A DNA stretch of 5,297 nt from Chitinispirillaceae bacterium (GTDB lineage Bacteria > Fibrobacterota > Chitinivibrionia > Chitinivibrionales > Chitinispirillaceae), in the NCBI GenBank assembly GCA_016926315.1, contig JAFGOU010000426.1:1-5297 (forward strand), in the 5' to 3' direction. Positions 1 to 5,297 of this stretch are shown here, piece by piece. Every line of letters starts with the position of its first letter. The stretch's first letter is position 1. The notes beneath the pieces were generated by a model. The model did not search any database and was not told where the DNA came from. It worked only from the letters and a program-made list of their open reading frames with translations. The translations under genes and the position numbers were made by a program.

Positions 1-1
1 C

Positions 2-1504
2 AAGGCGTTTCCGTACGAAGTAATCAGGGGGCTCATCAAACGGCTGCAGCCGAACTGTCTGATTCTCGACCACAACGGCGCAACGCCCTGGGAAGTTGAC
101 ATAGAGTATTTCGAGGAGCCGCTGGGCGTCACGGCGCCGGCCGGAAACACCTACCCGTCATGCCAGGGACAGACCATCTCCGGCGACTGGTTCTGGAACA
201 GCTCCGCCGCGGACATCAGCCAGCTCAAGACCCTCTCTGATATCGTCAGCCATCTCACCACGCTGGAGCCGCGCTACTGCAACTTTGTGCTCAACTGCCC
301 GCCGAACAGGACCGGGATATTTGATAATGCCATCGTCACGCGGCTCGGCCAGATCGGCCCGGCGTGGAGTCCCAACAACTCGCGAGCGGCCATGCCCACG
401 CCGCCCCCGCAGCTCGACCGGCCCTTTACCCCGGTCTCGGCAACGGCGACCAGCGCGGCGAGCTCCGCGTTCAATGCCATCGACAATACCAACGATTTTT
501 CCGGGAGCAGCCATACGCAGACGCTCTGGACATCCACGAGCGCACTGCCCCAGTCGGTCACGCTCGACCTCGGGGTAGTCAGGGACAGTATCGACATGCT
601 CATGTATCAGCCGAGGCGTTTCGGCAGCACGACCGGCAACATCACCTCGTACAGGATTTACATGAGCACCAACGGCACGACGTTCACGCAGATTACTGCC
701 GGGACCTCCTCGAGCGGAATCTGGGGGACGTGGCCAGGCGACTCTACAATTAAATGGGCGAGGTTCGCACAGCAAAACGCCAGGTACGTGCGGCTTGAAG
801 CGGCTGCCGCAAACGGCAGCGCGTCAAACATGATAAATAATAACGATTCGCGGATCACGTATACCGGCTGGTACTACTCAGGAGGCAGGGGGCTCGGCGA
901 TTATAACGACGACGGCCATTTTTCCACGGTCATAGGAGATTCTTGCGTCTTTACCTTTAACGGGACCGGCATCGATTACCTCAGCGAACGATACAGCGAC
1001 ATGGGGAATGTTGATGTGTATATCGACGGCACCTTCAGGCAGAATGTCAATCTGTATGTCAGCGGATCGCGGCAGGTGCAGCAGGCGGTCTACAGCATCA
1101 CGACGCTGTCAGCAGGCAGCCATAGGATAAAAATCGTGAATAGAAGCACGGCATACGCCTGCGTCGACGCGTTCAGGCTGTATGGCGCCGACACCAGCGC
1201 CCCAGCCGTTATCAATACCATCGCCGTGGGCGCCTTCCTTCCCTACAGCCAGGCGGTCGGGATAGCGGCGCCGCAGCCCGCTTCCTCGTCAGCTCCCTTG
1301 CCGCAGAAAATCAGCATCATGAAGGCGGTGCGGCGCGTCAATTTCGATCCGGCGCTTGCGGGTGCAATGAAATCGGTCGCGGTGTACGACCTTTCCGGAA
1401 AACTGGCAGGCGTGAAAAACATCAGGAAAAACAGCGTCGACCTGCGGAAGGATTTCGGCGTTTCGGAAGGAGTGTATGTCGTAAAGGTCTTCAAAGTGAA
1501 GTAA
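2..1504 (+). CDS. Secreted GH29 alpha-L-fucosidase, C-terminal part (5' truncated by window edge)
   Basis: The frame is open from base 2 to the TAA at 1502-1504 (500 residues); no start is visible because the gene begins left of the window. Its first residue aligns with residue 201 of the complete paralog downstream, so about 200 N-terminal residues are missing, including signal peptide, HHDG motif and nucleophile. Visible order: end of the GH29 barrel (QPNCLILDHNG, FEEPLG at 110-127, TISGDWFWNSSA, NFVLNCPPNRTG); an F5/8 type C domain from about 410, with DLGVV and ARYVRLEA; an inserted module of about 124 residues at 827-1198; the last F5/8 C strand (AVINTIAVGA); a Pro/Ser/Ala linker; and a final module of about 60 residues (VAVYDLSGK ... 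GVYVVKV) resembling a T9SS type A sorting domain. GH29 enzymes hydrolyse terminal alpha-L-fucose; F5/8 C domains usually bind glycans. Export to the surface or medium is inferred. The family call is strong; substrate and linkage are unknown. Confidence 0.88.
   Translation, partial: KAFPYEVIRGLIKRLQPNCLILDHNGATPWEVDIEYFEEPLGVTAPAGNTYPSCQGQTISGDWFWNSSAADISQLKTLSDIVSHLTTLEPRYCNFVLNCPPNRTGIFDNAIVTRLGQIGPAWSPNNSRAAMPTPPPQLDRPFTPVSATATSAASSAFNAIDNTNDFSGSSHTQTLWTSTSALPQSVTLDLGVVRDSIDMLMYQPRRFGSTTGNITSYRIYMSTNGTTFTQITAGTSSSGIWGTWPGDSTIKWARFAQQNARYVRLEAAAANGSASNMINNNDSRITYTGWYYSGGRGLGDYNDDGHFSTVIGDSCVFTFNGTGIDYLSERYSDMGNVDVYIDGTFRQNVNLYVSGSRQVQQAVYSITTLSAGSHRIKIVNRSTAYACVDAFRLYGADTSAPAVINTIAVGAFLPYSQAVGIAAPQPASSSAPLPQKISIMKAVRRVNFDPALAGAMKSVAVYDLSGKLAGVKNIRKNSVDLRKDFGVSEGVYVVKVFKVK
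827..1198 (+). other. Beta-sandwich, CBM-like module nested inside an F5/8 type C domain
   Basis: These about 124 residues (276-399 of the visible protein) have no counterpart in the tandem paralog. There the sequence passes directly from RYVRLEAVAVNGGTS to AVINTIAVGA, whereas here the same two flanks are separated. The segment reads as a complete all-beta module: it opens with SRITYTGWYYSGG, continues through GDYNDDGHFS, GDSCVFTFNGTGI and VDVYIDG, and closes with LSAGSHRIKIVNRS and VDAFRLYG. That series (ItYsG..., GDs..FtFtGtgI, dVyIDG, LsaGsHtiki) is familiar from carbohydrate-binding-like beta-sandwich modules usually appended in series to secreted glycosidases. I recognise the pattern from memory and do not assign a CBM family. 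Boundaries are good to a few residues. Confidence 0.75.
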
Positions 1505-1526
1505 TCCCCGTCCATCGTCATTGAAC

Positions 1527-1534
1527 AAAGGAGG
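1527..1534 (+). promoter_or_regulatory. Strong Shine-Dalgarno sequence of the second fucosidase
   Basis: AAAGGAGG lies 5 bases before the ATG at 1540, a near-perfect match to the 16S anti-SD. It fixes the start of the downstream gene. It sits in a 35-base gap after the upstream fucosidase stop, in which I see no terminator, consistent with co-transcription of the two genes. Confidence 0.85.
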
Positions 1535-1539
1535 ATAAC

Positions 1540-3261
1540 ATGTTGTCCCGTGTCAAGCAGGTAACGGCATTTTTAATATTGTGTTTTACTATATCCCTCT
1601 CCGCCCAGACCAGGACGCTCTACCAGGCGCAGAGCGATTGCGTCAACTGGCGGTTCGGCATGTACATCCATTTTAACATGAACACCTTCTATCCGGGCTG
1701 GGGCGAGCCGCGGACCGACCCCATGACCTTCGCGCCGACCAACGTTGACTGCGGGCAATGGGCGCGGGCCGCGGTTTCCGCAAAGATGAAGTTCGGAGCA
1801 TTGACCACCAAGCACCACGACGGTTTCTGTCTGTGGCCGTCACAGCAGACTCCGCCGAGGGGCTACGGCCGCTACACGGTCATGGAGAGCGCGTATCCGC
1901 ACGACATCGTCAGGATGTACGTCGATTCATTCAGGGTTTACGGACTTCAGCCCGGGCTTTACTACTCGATGTGGGACGCGGCTTGCGCTATTCCCGGCTG
2001 TTATGCCGACCCGGCAACGGTGCGCGCCGAGTGGCCGCAGGACAGCGCCTATGTCATGGGCCAGCTTACCGAGCTGTTGAGCAACTACGGCGAGATACCG
2101 CTCCTGATCTTCGACGGCTATTCATGGGACATGGGCCACTGGGCGTTTCCCTACCAGCATGTACGCGCGCTTGTAAAGAGACTCCAGCCCAACTGCATCA
2201 TCACCGACCACAACGGTCTTATATACGAGGCATGGGAGCAGGACATCGCCGACTTCGAGGAGCCGCTGGGCATAACCTGCCCGAGCGGAAATACCTATGC
2301 TTCGCAGCAGGAGAACACCATATCCGGCGACTGGTTCTGGAACAGCTCCGCGGCGGACCTGGCACAGCTCAAGACCGTAAGCTTCATCACGCAGCACCTT
2401 ACGACCCTTGAGCCCCGCTGGTGCAACTTTCTGCTCAACTGCCCGCCGAACAAAACCGGCGTCATGGACGCGGCCATCGTAACGCGGCTCGGCCAGGTCG
2501 GCGCGGCGTGGAGCCCGAACGCTTCGCGTGCGGCATTGCCTGCTCAGCCGGCGATCATCGAGCGGCCGATTACACCGACAAGCGCAACCGCGACGAGCAA
2601 CAGCAGTACCGCCATAAACGCCATCGACAACACCAATGACTTTTCCGGCGGCCACGCGCAGTCGCTCTGGACCTCGAGCGGCGTCCTTCCCCAGTCCGTG
2701 ACCCTTGACCTTGGAAAGGTCTATGACACCATCGACATGCTCATGTACCAGCCGCGGCGGGAGAGCAGCACGACCGGCAACATCACCTCGTACCGCATCC
2801 ATGTCAGTACGAACGGCACAACATTTTCTCAGGTGGCGAACGGGACCTGGGCGGCGGACGTGATGGTCAAACGAGCGCAGTTCCCGCGGCAGAGCGCGCG
2901 GTACGTGCGGCTTGAAGCGGTCGCCGTGAACGGCGGCACGTCAGCGGTCATCAACACCATCGCGGTCGGAGCGAACCTCATGTACTGGCAGACGGTCGGA
3001 GTCGCGGAGAAGTCCTCAGCCAAGCCCGGCTTTTCATTGCCCGGAACAATCGTCTCCGCAGGTGCCGGCAGGGTAACGTTTGGTCCTGCATGGGAGGGCA
3101 GAACGAAATCGATCGGCCTGTACAACGTAAAAGGCCAGCGGGTGGGCGCGAAGTCTATTACTAAAAACCATATTGACCTGCGGAAGGATTTCGGCGTCTC
3201 CGGAGGAGTATATCTTGTAAAATTACAGGAAGGATCACCCCTGGAGTATACTATGCCGTAA
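1540..3261 (+). CDS. Secreted GH29 alpha-L-fucosidase with F5/8 type C and C-terminal sorting-like domain
   Basis: 573 residues. Residues 1-22 form a signal peptide (basic start, hydrophobic core, cleavage likely after SLSA). Residues about 27-325 are the GH29 barrel: FGMYIHFNMNTF (40-50), LTTKHHDGFCLW (88-99), GLYYSMWD (139-146), and ELLSNYGEIPLLIFDG, whose Asp192 is the expected nucleophile. FEEPLG (239-244) lies 48-49 residues later, near the spacing expected for the general acid/base. Residues about 340-477 form an F5/8 type C domain (SATATS, DLGKVYDTIDM, YRIHVSTNG, ARYVRLEA), probably glycan-binding. Residues about 505-562 form a sorting-like module (IGLYNVKGQRV ... GGVYLVKL) suggesting T9SS export in this phylum. 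The motif order resembles the GH29 branch that includes plant FUC1-type enzymes, suggesting alpha-1,3/1,4 preference, but this is only inferred. Oddities: Asn in HFN where Gly is usual, and an 11-residue tail after the sorting module. The start is set by the strong SD. Confidence 0.92.
   Translation: MLSRVKQVTAFLILCFTISLSAQTRTLYQAQSDCVNWRFGMYIHFNMNTFYPGWGEPRTDPMTFAPTNVDCGQWARAAVSAKMKFGALTTKHHDGFCLWPSQQTPPRGYGRYTVMESAYPHDIVRMYVDSFRVYGLQPGLYYSMWDAACAIPGCYADPATVRAEWPQDSAYVMGQLTELLSNYGEIPLLIFDGYSWDMGHWAFPYQHVRALVKRLQPNCIITDHNGLIYEAWEQDIADFEEPLGITCPSGNTYASQQENTISGDWFWNSSAADLAQLKTVSFITQHLTTLEPRWCNFLLNCPPNKTGVMDAAIVTRLGQVGAAWSPNASRAALPAQPAIIERPITPTSATATSNSSTAINAIDNTNDFSGGHAQSLWTSSGVLPQSVTLDLGKVYDTIDMLMYQPRRESSTTGNITSYRIHVSTNGTTFSQVANGTWAADVMVKRAQFPRQSARYVRLEAVAVNGGTSAVINTIAVGANLMYWQTVGVAEKSSAKPGFSLPGTIVSAGAGRVTFGPAWEGRTKSIGLYNVKGQRVGAKSITKNHIDLRKDFGVSGGVYLVKLQEGSPLEYTMP
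2140..3225 (+). repeat. Diverged tandem duplication of the upstream fucosidase gene
   Basis: This part of the second gene repeats 2-1490 of the first at protein and partly DNA level. Exact shared tracts read by eye include 29 bases (624-652 and 2765-2793), 20 bases (783-802 and 2900-2919) and 23 bases (1439-1461 and 3175-3197). The match covers the end of the catalytic domain, the F5/8 C domain and the sorting-like module, and is interrupted by the module at 827-1198, present only in the first copy. The linker before the sorting module is poorly conserved. Confidence 0.85.
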
Positions 3262-3285
3262 TTTGCCGCGCCCGAACCAACGTCG

Positions 3286-3304
3286 TAACGCACACCGTTA
3301 TTTT
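3286..3304 (+). terminator. Weak hairpin with short T-run after the fucosidase gene
   Basis: TAACG (3286-3290) and CGTTA (3296-3300) form a 5-bp stem around the loop CACAC, extendable by one G.U pair, followed directly by TTTT at 3301-3304. It lies 25 bases past the fucosidase stop, the right place for an intrinsic terminator, but the stem is short. Confidence 0.3.
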
Positions 3305-3342
3305 CCATAACCACACCCGTTTCCGTCACGGCCGCGATCAAG

Positions 3343-3380
3343 CCAGAAAACCTTGAAGGGTATTCTGGTAATCTTTAATA
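3343..3380 (+). terminator. Imperfect hairpin, possible second terminator
   Basis: CCAGAA (3343-3348) pairs with TTCTGG (3363-3368). After one A-A mismatch, ACC pairs with GGT, enclosing a short loop. The following TAATCTTTAAT is T-containing but not a clean T-run. It marks the transition from GC-rich to AT-rich sequence, which fits the end of the fucosidase operon. Confidence 0.35.
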
Positions 3381-3396
3381 AAAAGGCCATGAATTG

Positions 3397-3420
3397 ATGT
3401 AAACTAAAATATATTTACAT
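3397..3420. promoter_or_regulatory. Perfect 7-bp inverted repeat, ATGTAAA-N10-TTTACAT
   Basis: ATGTAAA at 3397-3403 is exactly complementary to TTTACAT at 3414-3420, with a 10-base AT-rich spacer. Arm centres are 17 bases apart, so half-sites fall on roughly one face of the helix to within about half a turn, compatible with a dimeric binding site. The core TGTAAACT (3398-3405) recurs as a direct repeat at 3497-3504. No known regulator is recognised. Confidence 0.4.
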
Positions 3421-3458
3421 TATGTCTATGTGTCGGAATGGATTGCAGTAATTACAAT

Positions 3459-3489
3459 AATATCAATTTATTACTTGATATTTAATCAA
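3459..3489. promoter_or_regulatory. Perfect 8-bp inverted repeat with extra ATCAA half-site
   Basis: AATATCAA (3459-3466) and TTGATATT (3475-3482) are exact reverse complements around an 8-base spacer. A further ATCAA at 3485-3489 pairs with the TTGAT at 3475-3479, giving three alternating half-sites. TTGAT also occurs at 3394-3398 and 3558-3562. The element lies about 115 bases before the regulator gene, so it could be an operator, though AT-rich sequence makes short palindromes easier to meet by chance. Confidence 0.4.
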
Positions 3490-3596
3490 CGATATGTGTA
3501 AACTTATGTTTCTACTTTATTAAATATTTTGTTCCGAGCATGTATTTAATAATTATATTGATTATAGCACTCTTATCCTCCCAATAACACTGAAGC

Positions 3597-4466
3597 ATGC
3601 GCATGGATAATCCCGGACAGATAGTTGAGTCGATTTTTGAATACGACAGCTATCGCTTGTTCTTAAAAGACTATTTTGCCGCAAAGAAGAAAGAGAAACC
3701 TTCTTTTTCGCAAAGGTACTTTGCCAAGAAAGCAGGATTCAATGCTCACAATTTCTGTACATTGGTAATAGAAGGCAGAAGAAACCTGTCGATGGATTCC
3801 ATCCAGAAAATCATAAAGGGCGTGGGCTTAAAAAGCAAAGCGGCAATGTATTTCGAAAACCTTGTCTATTTGGACCAGGCAGAGACCCTTGCGGACAAAG
3901 AGCTTTATTTCCATCGCTTGAAAAAAATCGGTAGCAAGACGCAATTCTACCAATTGCATAAAGACCAGTTCTTTTTTTATGAAAAATGGTATTATCCGGT
4001 CATCCGGGAACTCATGACTTTGATGGACTGGAAGGGTGATTTCCCGGTGCTGGCAAAGGCCGTACGCCCCCCGATTTCTCCCGCTGAAGCTAAGGAAGCG
4101 GTCGAACTTCTCGTGAACACCGGAATGGTAAAAAAAGAGGAATCCCGCAGCTATGTCTTAAACGACGAGTTCGTTACCTCCGCCGGCGTGCCGGAATTTA
4201 TCAAAAAAAAGGCGCGCCGTGACGTCCTGCTCAAGGGAATCGAGACCATCGATACGATCGCAACGCCTGAAAAATATGCCGCCTATTCTACGGTTACCAT
4301 GAGTAAATCCCTCTACGAAGAAGTACGGGGGATACTTGATGAGACCCGGCAGAAAATCCTTTCGCTTGTGGCGGATGATGCCGCCGCGGACGAAATCTAT
4401 GAGGTGGTTTTCCAGGTCTTTCCGGTGTCACAAATGGCGGGGAATAAAAAAATCCGGCAGGAATAA
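3597..4466 (+). CDS. TIGR02147 / DUF4423 family protein, probable transcriptional regulator
   Basis: 289 residues, matching the usual family length of about 270-290. The N-terminal part carries the family signature: YDSYRLFLKDYFAAKKKEKPSF (16-37), then SQRYFAKKAGFN and LVIEGRRNLSMDSIQKI (38-72), which reads as a helix-turn-helix-like DNA-binding unit, then YFENLVYLDQA (85-95). The DUF4423 part follows: FYEKWYYPVIREL (127-139), AVRPPISPAEAKEAVELLVNTGMVKKE (155-181), VTMSKSLYEEV (233-243) and VVFQVFPVSQ (270-279). The family is greatly expanded in Fibrobacter; its targets are unknown to me. No good SD precedes ATG 3597; GAAG at 3592-3595 is better placed for ATG 3603, which would remove two residues, so the true start may be 3603. 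The gene is followed 6 bases later by a lipoprotein gene, suggesting it regulates or works with that product. GC content steps up in the second half, and an A8 run lies at 4203-4210. DNA binding is inferred from the fold pattern. Confidence 0.88.
   Translation: MRMDNPGQIVESIFEYDSYRLFLKDYFAAKKKEKPSFSQRYFAKKAGFNAHNFCTLVIEGRRNLSMDSIQKIIKGVGLKSKAAMYFENLVYLDQAETLADKELYFHRLKKIGSKTQFYQLHKDQFFFYEKWYYPVIRELMTLMDWKGDFPVLAKAVRPPISPAEAKEAVELLVNTGMVKKEESRSYVLNDEFVTSAGVPEFIKKKARRDVLLKGIETIDTIATPEKYAAYSTVTMSKSLYEEVRGILDETRQKILSLVADDAAADEIYEVVFQVFPVSQMAGNKKIRQE
4459..4462 (+). promoter_or_regulatory. SD overlapping the upstream stop region
   Basis: AGGA at 4459-4462 lies 10 bases before ATG 4473 and within the last codons of the TIGR02147 gene, whose stop is 4464-4466. 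Ribosomes ending there would be placed near the next start, suggesting translational coupling. Confidence 0.5.
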
Positions 4467-4472
4467 ATACCA

Positions 4473-5297
4473 ATGCGCAATATCTGGCCACTGCCCGCGA
4501 TCTGCGTTACAGCGCTCCTCCTCGCGCGGTGCTCTATTGTCTCTTTGACGGGAGGATCGGACAACCCGGACTTTAAGGTGGCGGGAGTTATTACTGAGGA
4601 AAATGGAAACCCGGCCCCGAACACGCAGATCATGCTTCTCCCCTGTTCGTTTAATCCGGTGACCGATAGTGTGCCTGTTGCCGCCATGGTAGACACGACC
4701 GATGGTAACGGCCGATACGAATTTACCGTTACCCTCAAAGGGATCTACAACATTCAAGCGGTTCATCTTTTCAAGAGGACACGGCTGTTTCTTTCCGGAA
4801 TTTCAGTAGCCTCAGATACGACCCGTATTGCAGGAGCAGCGTTGTCGGTTCCCGGCGCAGTCAAAGTCATGCTTCCCTCAGGCATCAACAGTTTGACCGG
4901 ATACGTCTATTTTCCCGGCACTCCCTTTCTTGCGTTTTTAAACAACCACACCGATTTTGTAGCGCTCGATTCGGTCCCTGCCGGTACGATTCCAGCTGTT
5001 TATTATTCATCAACAAACATCCCCTCCTGTTCCGTCATCAGATACGATGTCCCGGTAATTCCCGGCGACACGACCGTTGTGTATAACCCGTCGTGGCAAT
5101 ACGCGCGGCGGATCTTTCTGAACACGACGGCGGGCGGGGCGGATGTGTCAGGCGATGTATATAACTTCCCCGTTCTGGTACGGCTGACCGCCGGAAATTT
5201 CACTTTTTCTCAGGCGCAGGCTGGCGGCGCGGACATCAGGTTTACCAAACCAGACAATACGTTTATTCCCTACGAGATAGAGCGCTGGGACCCCGTA
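4473..5297 (+). CDS. Surface lipoprotein with regulatory-like domain and DUF2341 domain (3' truncated by window edge)
   Basis: The frame stays open from ATG 4473 to the last base (275 codons). Residues 1-19 are a short hydrophobic export signal ending LLAR-Cys20; Cys20 is the probable lipidated residue, although Arg just before it is unusual for a lipobox. After Cys comes SIVSLTGGSDNPD, a flexible Ser/Gly/Asn stretch. Residues about 35-130 resemble a carboxypeptidase-regulatory-like beta-sandwich (VAGVITEENGNPAPNTQIMLLP, DTTDGNGRYEFTVTLKGIYNIQAV, LSVPGAVKVMLPSG). A second beta-rich stretch (LTGYVYFPGT, LDSVPAGTIPAVYY) leads to a DUF2341 domain starting at Trp208: WQYARRIFLNTT, NFPVLVRL, FSQAQAGGADIRFTKPDN, IPYEIERWDP. 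In related proteins DUF2341 is often followed by a LamG-type or other glycan-binding domain, which would lie beyond the window. Role unknown; a cell-surface binding protein is a reasonable inference. Probably co-expressed with the TIGR02147 gene. Confidence 0.85.
   Translation, partial: MRNIWPLPAICVTALLLARCSIVSLTGGSDNPDFKVAGVITEENGNPAPNTQIMLLPCSFNPVTDSVPVAAMVDTTDGNGRYEFTVTLKGIYNIQAVHLFKRTRLFLSGISVASDTTRIAGAALSVPGAVKVMLPSGINSLTGYVYFPGTPFLAFLNNHTDFVALDSVPAGTIPAVYYSSTNIPSCSVIRYDVPVIPGDTTVVYNPSWQYARRIFLNTTAGGADVSGDVYNFPVLVRLTAGNFTFSQAQAGGADIRFTKPDNTFIPYEIERWDPV

Larger units (their letters stand above)
3262..3596. other. 335-base intergenic region; GC-rich start, then AT-rich control region
   Basis: I see no gene here. 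The first 100 or so bases keep the GC-rich character of the fucosidase genes and hold two weak hairpins. From about 3370 the sequence becomes AT-rich (hand count 31 G+C in 120 bases over 3421-3540). It holds two perfect inverted repeats and several TTGAT/ATCAA half-sites. Possible sigma70-like -10 boxes include TATATT at 3554-3559, which would give a leader of about 30 bases, and TAAACT at 3499-3504 with TTGATA 18 bases upstream. None has a convincing -35/-10 pair, so I mark no promoter. It probably carries the promoter of the downstream gene pair. Confidence 0.6.

Noticed and set aside
624..652. Exact 29-base repeat (also 2765-2793) considered as a mobile-element or attachment-site repeat
   Set aside because: It encodes the same F5/8 C strand in both paralogs and lies within a longer continuous protein alignment, so it is explained by gene duplication. 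No transposase, terminal inverted repeats or target duplications were seen.
158..775. Long open minus-strand frame opposite the first fucosidase
   Set aside because: Its translation is Arg/Gly/Pro-rich and featureless, as expected antisense to GC-rich coding sequence; the + strand frame carries clear GH29 and F5/8 C motifs. The similar minus-strand frame at 2122-2802 lies at the matching place in the paralog and its translation mirrors it, a by-product of the duplication.
1758..2411. Second + strand open frame inside the second fucosidase
   Set aside because: An alternate-frame shadow of the GH29 catalytic region; no SD and an Arg/His-rich composition with no recognisable domain.
2829..3341. 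Minus-strand frame spanning the end of the second fucosidase and the start of the gap
   Set aside because: Most of it is antisense to the F5/8 C and sorting-like modules; it has no recognisable motif, and the part in the gap is too short to support a gene.
3381..3596. AT-rich gap considered as a replication origin, CRISPR leader or small RNA gene
   Set aside because: No DnaA-box cluster, no regularly spaced repeats and no stable GC-paired structure or tRNA-like fold was found; a promoter/operator region is the simpler reading.
4397..4766. Minus-strand frames across the regulator-lipoprotein junction
   Set aside because: They oppose two well-supported + strand genes, have no SD or family motifs, and overlap each other in different frames.

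Overview
The window most likely comes from a member of the Fibrobacterota (Fibrobacter / Chitinispirillum-type bacteria). Three things point there together: a TIGR02147/DUF4423 family protein, a lipoprotein ending in a DUF2341 domain, and secreted glycosidases with a C-terminal module resembling a type IX secretion (T9SS) sorting domain. All convincing genes are on the + strand. The assignment rests on recognised protein families, not on a marker gene.

Left block (1-3261), GC-rich: two tandem paralogous secreted GH29 alpha-L-fucosidases. The first is cut by the left edge, so only its C-terminal 500 residues are visible. The second (1540-3261, 573 aa) is complete: signal peptide, GH29 catalytic domain, F5/8 type C (discoidin-like) domain, C-terminal sorting-like module. 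They are 35 bases apart, the second has a strong Shine-Dalgarno sequence, and they share long protein and DNA identity, so they look like a tandem duplication within one operon. The main difference is that the first carries an extra module of about 124 residues placed inside its F5/8 C domain, just before that domain's last strand.

Middle (3262-3596): a 335-base gap. It begins GC-rich with two weak hairpins that may be terminators, then becomes an AT-rich stretch (about 26% GC by hand count over 3421-3540) holding two perfect inverted repeats, each 24 bases overall, and repeated TTGAT/ATCAA half-sites. This is the probable control region of the second block.

Right block (3597-5297): a TIGR02147 protein (probable helix-turn-helix-type regulator of unknown target) followed 6 bases later by the start of a probable surface lipoprotein that runs off the right edge. 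The lipoprotein has a regulatory-like beta-sandwich domain and a DUF2341 domain. Spacing and an SD sequence overlapping the upstream stop suggest a translationally coupled pair.

Overall reading: exported enzymes that remove fucose from plant, algal or host glycans, next to a separately controlled regulator/surface-lipoprotein pair. No evidence ties the two blocks functionally beyond adjacency. The most interesting items are the nested domain insertion, the regulator-lipoprotein pair with its palindrome-rich upstream region, and the composition step inside the regulator gene.
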